A stretch of DNA of 12,629 bases from Planctomycetaceae bacterium (lineage in GTDB: Bacteria > Planctomycetota > Planctomycetia > Pirellulales > Pirellulaceae), in NCBI GenBank assembly GCA_003506095.1, contig DNWZ01000461.1:1-12629 (forward strand). Direction: 5' to 3'. Shown in pieces: positions 1 through 6,749 of this stretch; positions within the stretch are counted from its first letter, which is position 1, and the number at the start of each line of letters is the position of its first letter. The notes under the pieces are model-generated. The model saw nothing but the letters and a program-made list of their open reading frames with translations. It did no database searches and was not told the origin of the DNA. The translations under genes were made by a program, and so were the position numbers.

Positions 1-25
1 GGCAACGCTTGGTGGTACATGCCAT
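1..25 (-). CDS. possible 5' end of a gene, perhaps rpoB (partial)
   Basis: Reading leftward there is an ATG at 25-23 followed by eight open codons (M A C T T K R C) to the window edge. A GGAG lies ten bases upstream of the ATG. In most bacteria rplL is followed by rpoB on the same strand, so rpoB is the natural guess. Eight codons cannot prove it, and a second ATG at 20-18 in another frame is equally possible. The sequence shows only a start codon and a ribosome-binding-like motif; the identity is inferred from gene order. Confidence 0.3.
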
Positions 26-44
26 CTTGAGAACGCTCCATCAA

Positions 45-62
45 AAGTCGGCGGGCCGACTT
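45..62. other. hairpin near left edge
   Basis: Arms 45-51 (AAGTCGG) and 56-62 (CCGACTT) are perfectly complementary, with the four-base loop CGGG on the plus strand. On the plus strand an AGGATTTTTAA tail follows, loosely like a terminator. On the minus strand it lies just downstream of the candidate promoter at 70-97 and 20 bases ahead of the possible ATG at 25, so it could be a 5' leader hairpin. The structure is certain; the role is not. Confidence 0.4.
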
Positions 63-69
63 AGGATTT

Positions 70-97
70 TTAATACGGACGGGACAGGACAGGACAA
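70..97 (-). promoter_or_regulatory. candidate promoter for the gene at the left edge
   Basis: On the minus strand TTGTCC (97-92) and TATTAA (75-70) are separated by 16 bases. Each matches the sigma-70 consensus hexamer at four of six positions. Transcription would begin close to the hairpin at 45-62. The match is weak, and the -35 box lies inside a short GGACA repeat. Planctomycete promoters are poorly characterised, so this is only a candidate. Confidence 0.22.
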
Positions 98-558
98 TTA
101 CAGAACAAGGAAACCGAACGCGCAACTTGAACAGCTTTTGATTGCTTCACTTGACCGGGCTAAATCCACAGAACCTCCAGGAGAATCTGACACCAGATCG
201 GGCCAACACCCGAGTAAACTCAGAACGCTACTCCGGCAACTCTCGGGAAAAACGGACCTAGACTGGCCCGAACGGCGCACGGCACCATCACGCAGGTTCC
301 GCCAGCCCAACCCAACGGTTGACCCGGCGACCCGACGCGCGGCAAGAAGAAAATCCGTGCGAAGATGATAACCAAGGGATAACAGCCAAAACAACTAACG
401 CTGTGCGAACGAATACCCAGCCAAGAACTTAACGAATTATTTCAGAGCTGCAAACCCTAAACGGTAAATTGGTCCAATTTTAGCTAGCACGCCTTCGAGT
501 GGAGACCGACAGCCAGCAAAATCGAGCGAATTTCAGCGCAGCAAACACAGACGAACCG

Positions 559-584
559 CCGGTCGGGAAGAACTTCCCGACCGG
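559..584 (-). terminator. strong hairpin after rplL, terminator or attenuator
   Basis: The arms CCGGTCGGGAAG (559-570) and CTTCCCGACCGG (573-584) are perfect 12-base complements around AA; in practice the innermost pairs open to form the loop. It lies 35-60 bases beyond the rplL stop codon. The minus-strand sequence after it is only mildly T-rich and has no clean U-tract, so it may act as a partial terminator, an RNA processing site or a 3' stabiliser. Enterobacteria have an attenuator at the same place between rplL and rpoBC, which makes that role plausible here. Confidence 0.6.
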
Positions 585-618
585 TACCTCGTTGTGTTAC
601 CCTGCTACCTACCGACCA

Positions 619-1023
619 TTACTTCAGCTCGACGCTACCGCCGACAGCTTCGACTTCAGCCTTAACCTTAGCAGCATCTTCCTTGCTGATGCCTTCCTTC
701 AGCTTGGCAGGGCAGCTTTCGACCATCTTTTTGGCGTCCATCAGCGAAGCGCCGGTCAGGTTCTTGACAACCTTCACAACGTCCAGCTTCTTCTCGCCGA
801 ATCCGGTCAAAATAACGTCAAACTCGGTTTGCTCAACAACAGCAGCAGGCCCGCCATCAGCAGCGGGTGCCATCATCACAGCACCGCCAGAAGCTGGCTC
901 GATGCCATATGTTTCTTTCAGGTAATCGCTCAGCTCTTTAGCTTGCTTGAGCGTCATGTTGGCGATCTGGTCGCCCAGCGTCTTCGATTCGGCGCTGAAC
1001 TCGATGGTTGCTGATTCAGACAT
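619..1023 (-). CDS. rplL: 50S ribosomal protein L7/L12
   Basis: This is the 134-residue stalk protein of the large ribosomal subunit, which sits as dimers on L10 and recruits and stimulates the translation GTPases. The N-terminal dimerisation helices are at about residues 14-42 (QIANMTLKQAKELSDYL). A Gly/Ala/Pro-rich hinge with two adjacent Met lies at about 45-63. The globular C-terminal domain runs from 67 to 134 and includes EFDVILTGFGEKK, the DAKKMVES helix and the KEGISKEDA motif. Length fits the family, slightly above the usual 120-130. The ATG start has a GAGGA-like site about ten bases upstream. Last of the three ribosomal genes here; a 181-base gap separates it from rplJ, and a strong hairpin follows its stop codon. 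Confidence 0.97.
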   Translation of the reverse strand: MSESATIEFSAESKTLGDQIANMTLKQAKELSDYLKETYGIEPASGGAVMMAPAADGGPAAVVEQTEFDVILTGFGEKKLDVVKVVKNLTGASLMDAKKMVESCPAKLKEGISKEDAAKVKAEVEAVGGSVELK

Positions 1024-1204
1024 TTCTCTGATTCCTCGGAACGTTTAGTGAGTGGATTGGGTAACAGGGTAGATTGATAAAGGCCCAACGATCAGGACCA
1101 TCAGGTTCAAAAACAATTAACATCAGCCATGCGACAGAACAAAAGCGAGGCAGTAACCAGCCAGCCCGTTTGCCCGCACAGCTATCACACAGAAAGCCCA
1201 GGCT
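1024..1204 (-). other. rplJ-rplL intergenic spacer
   Basis: These 181 bases separate the two stalk protein genes, which is long for this pair. The rplL ribosome binding site (GAGGA) is near its left end. I see only short, weak complementary stretches and no convincing hairpin or promoter. L7/L12 is needed in about four copies per L10, so a separate rplL promoter or an RNA processing site would make sense here, but the sequence does not show one clearly. Confidence 0.4.
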
Positions 1205-1744
1205 CTACGCCGAAGCCTCGACTCCTTCTTCTTCGCCCTTTTGCTTGATCTGGCTGGCGAGTGCGCCGCCGGGACCGAGCAATGCGCCGACCAGGTTGGC
1301 GCCCGGGCTGAGAATCTGACCAACCAGCATCGAGATCTGCTCTTCGCGACTTGGCCACTTACTTACTGCTACGAGCTTTTCAGCATCCAGACGCTCGCCA
1401 TCAAGAACCCCGCCGGCGGCTTTGAACTTGCCGAACTTGCCAGGGTCCCTATCCAGCTTGACAACTTCCTTTACCAAGGCGACGAAATCAGTCGAACCCC
1501 AGCACAAAGCAACCTGCCCAGAAGCGCCTTCGAACACCGGACTCAGCGAGGTCCCCTCGGTTGCCCTGCGACCAAGAGAATTCTTGATCACCAACAGGCG
1601 AATATCTTTCTTTTGAAGCTCGCCACGAAGTTCATTCGTGGTATTTGCGTCCATTCCGGTCGTGGTGACCAAAACCGCATCTTTGACATCCACCAACTGC
1701 TTGGAGATGTCTCGCGAGACCAATTGTTTTACAAACTTACTCAT
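1205..1744 (-). CDS. rplJ: 50S ribosomal protein L10
   Basis: L10 (179 residues) anchors the L7/L12 dimers to 23S rRNA at the stalk base. The N-terminal RNA-binding domain is recognisable from the start through LVVTTTGMDANTTNELRGEL-type sequence (roughly residues 1-45), VIKNSLGRRATEG (53-65), FEGASGQVALCWG and the FGKFKAAGGVLDG stretch that matches the family's KGG(x)(L/V)(x)G region. The C-terminal helix that carries L7/L12 ends in an acidic Q/K/E-rich tail. The protein is about 14 residues longer than the E. coli version. It starts with ATG, preceded by only a weak GAG motif. It lies 118 bases downstream of rplA, and that gap may hold an L10-type autoregulatory leader. Confidence 0.96.
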   Translation of the reverse strand: MSKFVKQLVSRDISKQLVDVKDAVLVTTTGMDANTTNELRGELQKKDIRLLVIKNSLGRRATEGTSLSPVFEGASGQVALCWGSTDFVALVKEVVKLDRDPGKFGKFKAAGGVLDGERLDAEKLVAVSKWPSREEQISMLVGQILSPGANLVGALLGPGGALASQIKQKGEEEGVEASA

Positions 1745-1862
1745 GCTTGAGCTCTACATGAACCGGCAAGGATTAATTCTAAAGGACGCAGCAAATCGCC
1801 AAACCGAATTCGCCGCTTTATTAAAGAGCGACGCTTTCGCGGCAAAACAACACCACCAGCGA
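1745..1862 (-). promoter_or_regulatory. rplA-rplJ gap, candidate L10 autoregulatory leader
   Basis: The RNA read on the minus strand contains an eight-pair stem between 1846-1839 (UUUGCCGC) and 1816-1809 (GCGGCGAA, with one G-U pair) that encloses 22 bases. In many bacteria the L10(L12) complex binds a kink-turn-containing leader ahead of rplJ and represses translation. Location and presence of a stem fit this. I could not confirm the kink-turn consensus by eye, so the assignment is inferred mainly from position. Confidence 0.35.
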
Positions 1863-2540
1863 CTAGGCAACCACCCGCACGCTAGGGCTCATCGTTCCAC
1901 AGATGGCAACGCCACGCAGATACGTACCGCGCACTGCCGACGGCTTGAGGCTCAGCACATGACTGATGAACGCCTGGATGTTTTCACCCAATTTCGCATC
2001 ATCAAAACTCATCTTGCCGACCATCGCGTGGACATTTCCACCTTTGTCATTTCGAAACTCGACCTTACCGGCCTTGTATTCAGAAACAACCTTGCCGACA
2101 TCGGGGGTCACTGTTCCCGCACGAGGGCTCGGCATCAAACCACGCGGACCAAGCACGCGACCCAGTGGGCCAACCAACCCCATCATGTCTGGCGCTGCAA
2201 TGCAGACGTCAAAGTCGGTCCATCCTTCGCGAATTTTCTTCGCCAGGTCGTCACCACCCACTTCATCCGCACCTGCCTGCTCAGCCGCGATCGCCGCATC
2301 GCCCTTCGCGAAAACGACCACACGCTGGGTCTTGCCGATGCCGTGGGGCAAAACAATGCTGCCACGCACGATTTGGTCGGCTTGGTTCGGGTCGACACCC
2401 AAACGCATATGAACCTCGACCGTCTGGTCGAACTTCGTCGTATTAAACTTCTTTAACACCGCAACGGCATCACCCAGCGGCAATGGAGTTGCAGGCTGCT
2501 TTGCGATATCAGCGCGATAGCGCTTCGATTTTTTTGCCAA
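1863..2540 (-). CDS. rplA: 50S ribosomal protein L1
   Basis: L1 (225 residues; E. coli has 234) forms the mobile L1 stalk that helps release deacylated tRNA from the E site, and in many bacteria it represses its own mRNA. The signature LGPRGLMPSPRAGTV is at residues 130-144, followed by KAGKVEFRNDKGGNVHA and KPSAVRGTYLRG. The N terminus MAKKSKRY is typical of the family. The start codon is TTG at 2540-2538: an in-frame TAG lies eight codons upstream with no ATG or GTG between, and AAGGA sits at normal spacing before the TTG. Usually rplK directly precedes rplA; here the preceding gene is an unrelated DUF374 gene, so rplA appears to open the ribosomal transcript with its own 234-base leader. 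Confidence 0.97.
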   Translation of the reverse strand: MAKKSKRYRADIAKQPATPLPLGDAVAVLKKFNTTKFDQTVEVHMRLGVDPNQADQIVRGSIVLPHGIGKTQRVVVFAKGDAAIAAEQAGADEVGGDDLAKKIREGWTDFDVCIAAPDMMGLVGPLGRVLGPRGLMPSPRAGTVTPDVGKVVSEYKAGKVEFRNDKGGNVHAMVGKMSFDDAKLGENIQAFISHVLSLKPSAVRGTYLRGVAICGTMSPSVRVVA

Positions 2541-2774
2541 CTGTTTTTCCTTGTTGTCCTAGGTGGTCATCGAGTCACGAGACGACAACCTGAATTCGTT
2601 TGGCTACGATGCCAAAAACGACTTCAGACGTTCGTGAGCTCTCCCACGGCCAAACAAATGGTGCGAACAACTCGATCGAATCGTTCGGGGTCGCAAAGGT
2701 TGACCTAGACGCCTCTCGGCGTCAACGCCAAATTAGTCCCTAACGACGTTTTTTTAGCTAGCCATTAGATTTTT
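2541..2774 (-). other. rplA upstream leader region
   Basis: These 234 bases lie between the DUF374 stop codon and the rplA TTG start. A perfect hairpin, arms 2708-2713 and 2718-2723, reads GACGCC-GAGA-GGCGTC on the minus strand and so has a GNRA-type tetraloop. Overlapping alternatives exist: GGCG just upstream could pair with the CGCC of the same arm, and TTGAC could pair with a downstream GTCAA. Since rplA seems to begin a transcript, a promoter and possibly an L1-binding control element are expected here, but I cannot point to a good promoter. Confidence 0.4.
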
Positions 2775-3491
2775 TTACGCTGCCGCAGATAAATCTTCGC
2801 TATTTTCGTCTGCCGATGGTTCGTCAGTGATCGTCGTTTCTGTCCCCACGCTGTAGGGAAACTCTTTCGGATCGAGCCGCGATTCCATTTCGCGTAGCAC
2901 CAATTCGATACGGTGCCGGTATGCCTCCAGCTTTTCTCCTTCGCGTGGGAAAACCGGTTCCGCGAAATAGCCTTCGATTCGGAAAAACGGAATCGGCATC
3001 TGAAGCCGATCCCAGGCGTATTTTGCAATCCATCGATACTTTGGCCTGGCGACTATCACCAACACAGCGGCGCCGGATTGCTGGCTGACCATCGCGACGC
3101 CCTTGTGGACCCTGCCACGTGGCCCGCGAGGTCCGTCAACGGCAATCGCCGCAGGGCCGCCACCGCGGACGTGTTGGATCAGCGAATCGATCGCTTGCTG
3201 GCCACCGCGAGCACGATTGTTCGATTTTTTCGATCCGCGATAGACGACACAGCCAGCCAGATTCAGTGCGGGAACCACCAATTCGCCGTCTCGACTGCGA
3301 GACACCATCGCCGCCGTCCCCGGTTCGGATCCGATTATGATCGACATTTGGTGGGCATGCAAAAACCCGTACACGTACCCTTGGCCCTGGGCACGCAATT
3401 GTTCGCGAGGGTCATTATGAAAGTGCACACGGCAGGTGAAACGCAGCAACGCGACCAGCCCGGCAACCATCCAAGACAAAAGTCTCGTCAT
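2775..3491 (-). CDS. DUF374 lysophospholipid acyltransferase-like protein
   Basis: This 238-residue protein matches the DUF374 family of the LPLAT superfamily. Those proteins are thought to move acyl groups onto lipid or lipid A-type acceptors at the inner membrane, often near Kdo transferase genes. Motifs in order are a hydrophobic N-terminal segment (about 4-20), FLHAHQM (43-49, the family's histidine region), VSRSRDGELV (63-72), VYRGS (83-87), VDGPRGPRGRVHKG (118-131) and PIPFFRIEGYFAEPV (166-180). The last 30 residues are an acidic, Ala/Ser-rich tail outside the domain. The ATG start lacks a clear ribosome binding site. It stands alone between the efflux operon and rplA, so an exact substrate cannot be read from context. 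Confidence 0.85.
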   Translation of the reverse strand: MTRLLSWMVAGLVALLRFTCRVHFHNDPREQLRAQGQGYVYGFLHAHQMSIIIGSEPGTAAMVSRSRDGELVVPALNLAGCVVYRGSKKSNNRARGGQQAIDSLIQHVRGGGPAAIAVDGPRGPRGRVHKGVAMVSQQSGAAVLVIVARPKYRWIAKYAWDRLQMPIPFFRIEGYFAEPVFPREGEKLEAYRHRIELVLREMESRLDPKEFPYSVGTETTITDEPSADENSEDLSAAA

Positions 3492-3629
3492 CCATTGAGT
3501 CCGAATCGAACCATCTCCCTAAAAAATCCGACTCCGAAGTATCCCGTCATCTGTAAATACAAAACCAGACGACGACGGTAAAGATCGATTGCAAAGCGAT
3601 TGTCCTGGTGCCCCCGTGCCCTGGAATGC
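3492..3629 (-). other. gap between the RND pump gene and the DUF374 gene
   Basis: These 138 bases carry no gene. A six-base T-run on the minus strand lies about 30 bases before the DUF374 start, but no stable stem immediately precedes it. Neither a terminator for the pump operon nor a promoter for the DUF374 gene can be assigned, and read-through from the operon is possible. Confidence 0.3.
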
Positions 3630-6600
3630 CTATCGTTGCTGAGAATCGCTGGGCTGCGTCCGCCTTGTAAACTTACCAAACAGTACAAAACTGGTCGGCA
3701 CAAACAGCAGTGCAAATAACGTCGCGGCAATCATTCCCCCGACGACCGCGTTGCCGACCGCTTGCCGACTAGCCGCTCCGGCACCGCTGGCGACCAGCAG
3801 CGGCAAGAAGCCGAGAATCGATGAAAAGGCAGTCATCAAAATCGCACGAAATCGCAACGTGGCCGCCGATGCGGCCGCTTCAGTAATCGACATCCCCTTG
3901 CGATACTGTTCACTGGCAAACTCGACGATCAAAATCGCATTCTTGCTGGCCAACGCGATCAACAACACAATTCCAATCTGAGTATACGTATTGTTATCAG
4001 CCCCCCGAAGCATTAACGCCAGCACGACGCCCAGTGCGGCCAGCGGAACAACGGCAATCACAGCCGCCGGGCTGGTCCAACTCTCATACTGAGCGGCCAA
4101 AACCAAGAAGACGAATAACACCGCCAAACCCAATATCAATACTTGCCCGCCCGATGCGATCTTTTCTTGATAAGACATTCCGGTCCATTCAAAACCAAAT
4201 CCAGAGCTCAGATTCTCGCCAGCCGTTTGCTCCATTAAGGAAAGCGCCTGGCCCGAACTGAACCCAAGCGCCGCCGAACCGTTGATCGCCGCAGCGGGAT
4301 AAAGGTTGTAGCGACGCACAACGCTAGGGCCGACCGTTTCTCGGACATCGACCAAGGACGATAGCGGTATCATCGAACCATCCAGGCCACGAATATCCAA
4401 ACGTCGCAAATCTTCTTTGTCGCTGCGAAACTCCGCTTCGGCTTGAGTACGAACTTGGTAAGAACGATTTTGGAAAGTAAAATCATTAACGTAAGCCGAT
4501 CCTAGATACGCATTCAACGTATTAAACACAGTCCCAAGCGGAACGTTCATCGTCTTCACTTTGGTGCGATCGACATCGGCGAACAACTGGGGCACATTGG
4601 CCCGAAATGTGCTATTTACTCCAATCAGTCCGCTTTGTTCATTCGCACTTTCGGCCAAGCCTTCGGCGGTTAATTGCAACTGTTCGTATCCAGCGCCTTG
4701 ACGGTCGAGCACTTCCATTTGAAAACCACCGGCGGCTCCAAGGCCGTCGATCGCTGGTGGCGTGAATGAAAACGCGATCGCTTCTTGAATCTGACGAAAC
4801 TCAGCCTGCAATTGCCGCTGGATCCCTTTGAGGCTCTTCGTGGGCGACCGGCGATCTTCCCACGGTTCCAAAACCAATACCGACATCCCTTGGTTCGATC
4901 CCGCATAGCCGCCGATGAGTGAATATCCGGAAATCGTTACAGTATTGGCGATGCCCGGCACCTTACTATAAAAATCATTCAACCTCGCCATCACCTGGGC
5001 GGTTCGTTCTTGCGACGCGGCGTCAGGCAATTGCACATTGACGAATAGGTATCCCTGGTCTTCTTCGGGCACAAACCCGGTCGGTAATTTCGCCAACGAC
5101 CAACCGGTATAAGCGACCAAAATGATATAGATGACCATAACCACCGCGACCATGCGCACCAATCGCGAGACGATCGCTCCGTAAATCGCGGTCACCCGAT
5201 CAAACGCTTTATTGAATAGCCGAAACCCGATGAAGGACGACTCTTTGGGGGCTCGCAACACGATTCCACAAAGCGCGGGGCTGAGCGTCAATGCATTGAG
5301 AGTGCTGATCAGCACAGCAGCAGAAATCGTCAAAGCGAATTGCTGGAACAACTGGCCGGTGATGCCGGGCATAAACGCCGTCGGCACAAAAACGGCCAAC
5401 AGCACAAGCGTTGTCGCAATGACGGGGCCGGTGATTTCATCCATCGCTTTGATCGCCGAATCTTTTGGCGACAATCCATCAGCCAAATGGCGAGATGCGT
5501 TTTCAACAACCACAATCGCATCATCGACAACAATGCCGATTGCCAAAACGATGCCGAATAGGGAAAGCATATTGAGCGAAAATCCGATCATACTCATTGC
5601 TGCAAATGTTCCGATCAGAGAAACCGGAATTGCCGCGACAGGAATGACAGTGGCCCGCCAATCTTGCAAGAAGATATAAATCACCAATACTACCAAGAAG
5701 ACTGCGATAAACAGCGTCGAGTAGACTTCGCGGATCGATGCTTCGACAAAGGCGGTTGTATCAAACGGAATAAAATAATCGACGCCTGTAGGCCAATCAC
5801 TGGCGGATGCCAATTCCGCCATCCGCTGGCGGACAAGCGTCGCGGTGGTCAACGCATTCGCACCGGGCAACTGATAGATGCCGATCGATGCGGATGGGCG
5901 ACCATTGAAAGTTGAACGAAAGTTATAATCTTTCGCGCCCAATTCGACGCGTGCGACGTCACGCACCCGCAGCAGGCTGCGGCCATTGCCAGAACGCAAG
6001 ATAATGTCGCCAAATTGTTCGGCCGTGATCAAACGGCCTTCGGTATTAACCGACAGTTGAAACGGAGTTCCTTCGGGGGCAGGACTGGCTCCGATTTGCC
6101 CGGCGGCAACTTGCACGTTCTGTTCACGAATCGCGTCGACGACATCCTGGGTAGTCAGATTGCGCAGTTTCAGCAGGCGAGGATCGAGCCAAACTCGCAT
6201 GCTGTAATCGCCAGCGCCAAAAACTTGCACTTCGCCGACGCCATCTAATCGGCTGAGTTGATCTTTGATGGTCAGGGCATAGTTGCTGAGGAACAGATCA
6301 TCAAATGTACCGTCGGGTGAACTGAGCGAAATGAATTGCAAAATCTGGGTCGACTGCTTGCGGGTCGTGACCCCCTGTTGCCGCACTTCTTGCGGCAACT
6401 TGGACTGGGCAACGGCAACGCGGTTTTGCACCAACACCGATGCCATATCAAGATCAGTCCCCAAGGCAAAGGTAATCGTGAGCGAATAACTGCCGTCGTT
6501 GGAACTGTTGGAAGACATATAGAGCATGCCTTCCACACCGTTGATCTCCTGTTCGATCGGCGTCGCCACCGTTTCGGCGATTGTCGATGCACTGGCGCCA

Positions 6601-6749
6601 GGATAGACCGCGGTGACGCGAACTGTTGGCGGGGCGATTTCGGGAAACTTTGCGATCGGCAGCGCACCGAAAGAGACGAGCCCTGCGATCACGATCACGA
6701 TCGAGATGACGGACGCGAAAATGGGACGATAAATGAAGAATCGCGACAT
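3630..6749 (-). CDS. RND efflux pump, HAE1 (AcrB/MexB) family
   Basis: This 1039-residue inner-membrane transporter has the size and layout of AcrB. It has an N-terminal membrane helix (about 10-30), a first periplasmic porter region (about 31-340), six helices (about 343-550), a second periplasmic region (about 555-865) and five more helices (about 868-1022). The proton relay is intact: D409 and D410 in GIVVDDAIVVVEN match AcrB D407/D408, K936 in ASKNAILIVEFA matches K940, and R968 in RFRAILMT matches R971. It should therefore be a proton-driven exporter of hydrophobic or amphiphilic compounds, working with the adapter encoded just upstream and a TolC-like channel encoded elsewhere. Its ATG overlaps the adapter stop codon (TAATG), pointing to translational coupling. 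Drug specificity cannot be read from sequence. Confidence 0.97.
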   Translation of the reverse strand: MSRFFIYRPIFASVISIVIVIAGLVSFGALPIAKFPEIAPPTVRVTAVYPGASASTIAETVATPIEQEINGVEGMLYMSSNSSNDGSYSLTITFALGTDLDMASVLVQNRVAVAQSKLPQEVRQQGVTTRKQSTQILQFISLSSPDGTFDDLFLSNYALTIKDQLSRLDGVGEVQVFGAGDYSMRVWLDPRLLKLRNLTTQDVVDAIREQNVQVAAGQIGASPAPEGTPFQLSVNTEGRLITAEQFGDIILRSGNGRSLLRVRDVARVELGAKDYNFRSTFNGRPSASIGIYQLPGANALTTATLVRQRMAELASASDWPTGVDYFIPFDTTAFVEASIREVYSTLFIAVFLVVLVIYIFLQDWRATVIPVAAIPVSLIGTFAAMSMIGFSLNMLSLFGIVLAIGIVVDDAIVVVENASRHLADGLSPKDSAIKAMDEITGPVIATTLVLLAVFVPTAFMPGITGQLFQQFALTISAAVLISTLNALTLSPALCGIVLRAPKESSFIGFRLFNKAFDRVTAIYGAIVSRLVRMVAVVMVIYIILVAYTGWSLAKLPTGFVPEEDQGYLFVNVQLPDAASQERTAQVMARLNDFYSKVPGIANTVTISGYSLIGGYAGSNQGMSVLVLEPWEDRRSPTKSLKGIQRQLQAEFRQIQEAIAFSFTPPAIDGLGAAGGFQMEVLDRQGAGYEQLQLTAEGLAESANEQSGLIGVNSTFRANVPQLFADVDRTKVKTMNVPLGTVFNTLNAYLGSAYVNDFTFQNRSYQVRTQAEAEFRSDKEDLRRLDIRGLDGSMIPLSSLVDVRETVGPSVVRRYNLYPAAAINGSAALGFSSGQALSLMEQTAGENLSSGFGFEWTGMSYQEKIASGGQVLILGLAVLFVFLVLAAQYESWTSPAAVIAVVPLAALGVVLALMLRGADNNTYTQIGIVLLIALASKNAILIVEFASEQYRKGMSITEAAASAATLRFRAILMTAFSSILGFLPLLVASGAGAASRQAVGNAVVGGMIAATLFALLFVPTSFVLFGKFTRRTQPSDSQQR

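Larger units (their letters stand above)
26..618. other. long non-coding interval downstream of rplL
   Basis: No convincing gene is seen on either strand in these 593 bases. The open frames present lack family resemblance and have arginine/serine-rich, low-complexity compositions typical of shadow frames. The interval holds a strong hairpin close to rplL (559-584), a 15-base inverted repeat (466-480), a short GGACA repeat (77-97), a weak candidate minus-strand promoter (70-97) and a second hairpin (45-62). Together these suggest an untranslated leader or intergenic control region between rplL and the next gene. Confidence 0.6.

Noticed and set aside
9..368. 119-residue open frame on the plus strand
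   Set aside because: Its composition is rich in Arg, Thr and Ser with no family resemblance, and it has no clear ribosome binding site. It lies in the structured non-coding interval. It is probably chance.
98..394. 98-residue open frame on the minus strand, in the same direction as rplL
   Set aside because: It does not resemble the start of rpoB or any known small protein. It is Arg/Ser-rich and lacks a ribosome binding site.
1638..2456. 272-residue open frame on the plus strand opposite rplA
   Set aside because: It is a shadow frame of the strongly conserved rplA and rplJ genes. His/Arg/Thr-rich translation is typical of antisense frames.
2708..2756. Hairpin plus T-run on the plus strand as an intrinsic terminator
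   Set aside because: The T-run begins about 26 bases after the stem, too far for an intrinsic terminator, and no plus-strand gene ends nearby.
2913..3581. 222-residue open frame on the plus strand opposite the DUF374 gene
   Set aside because: It is a shadow frame; the minus-strand product carries the DUF374 motifs.
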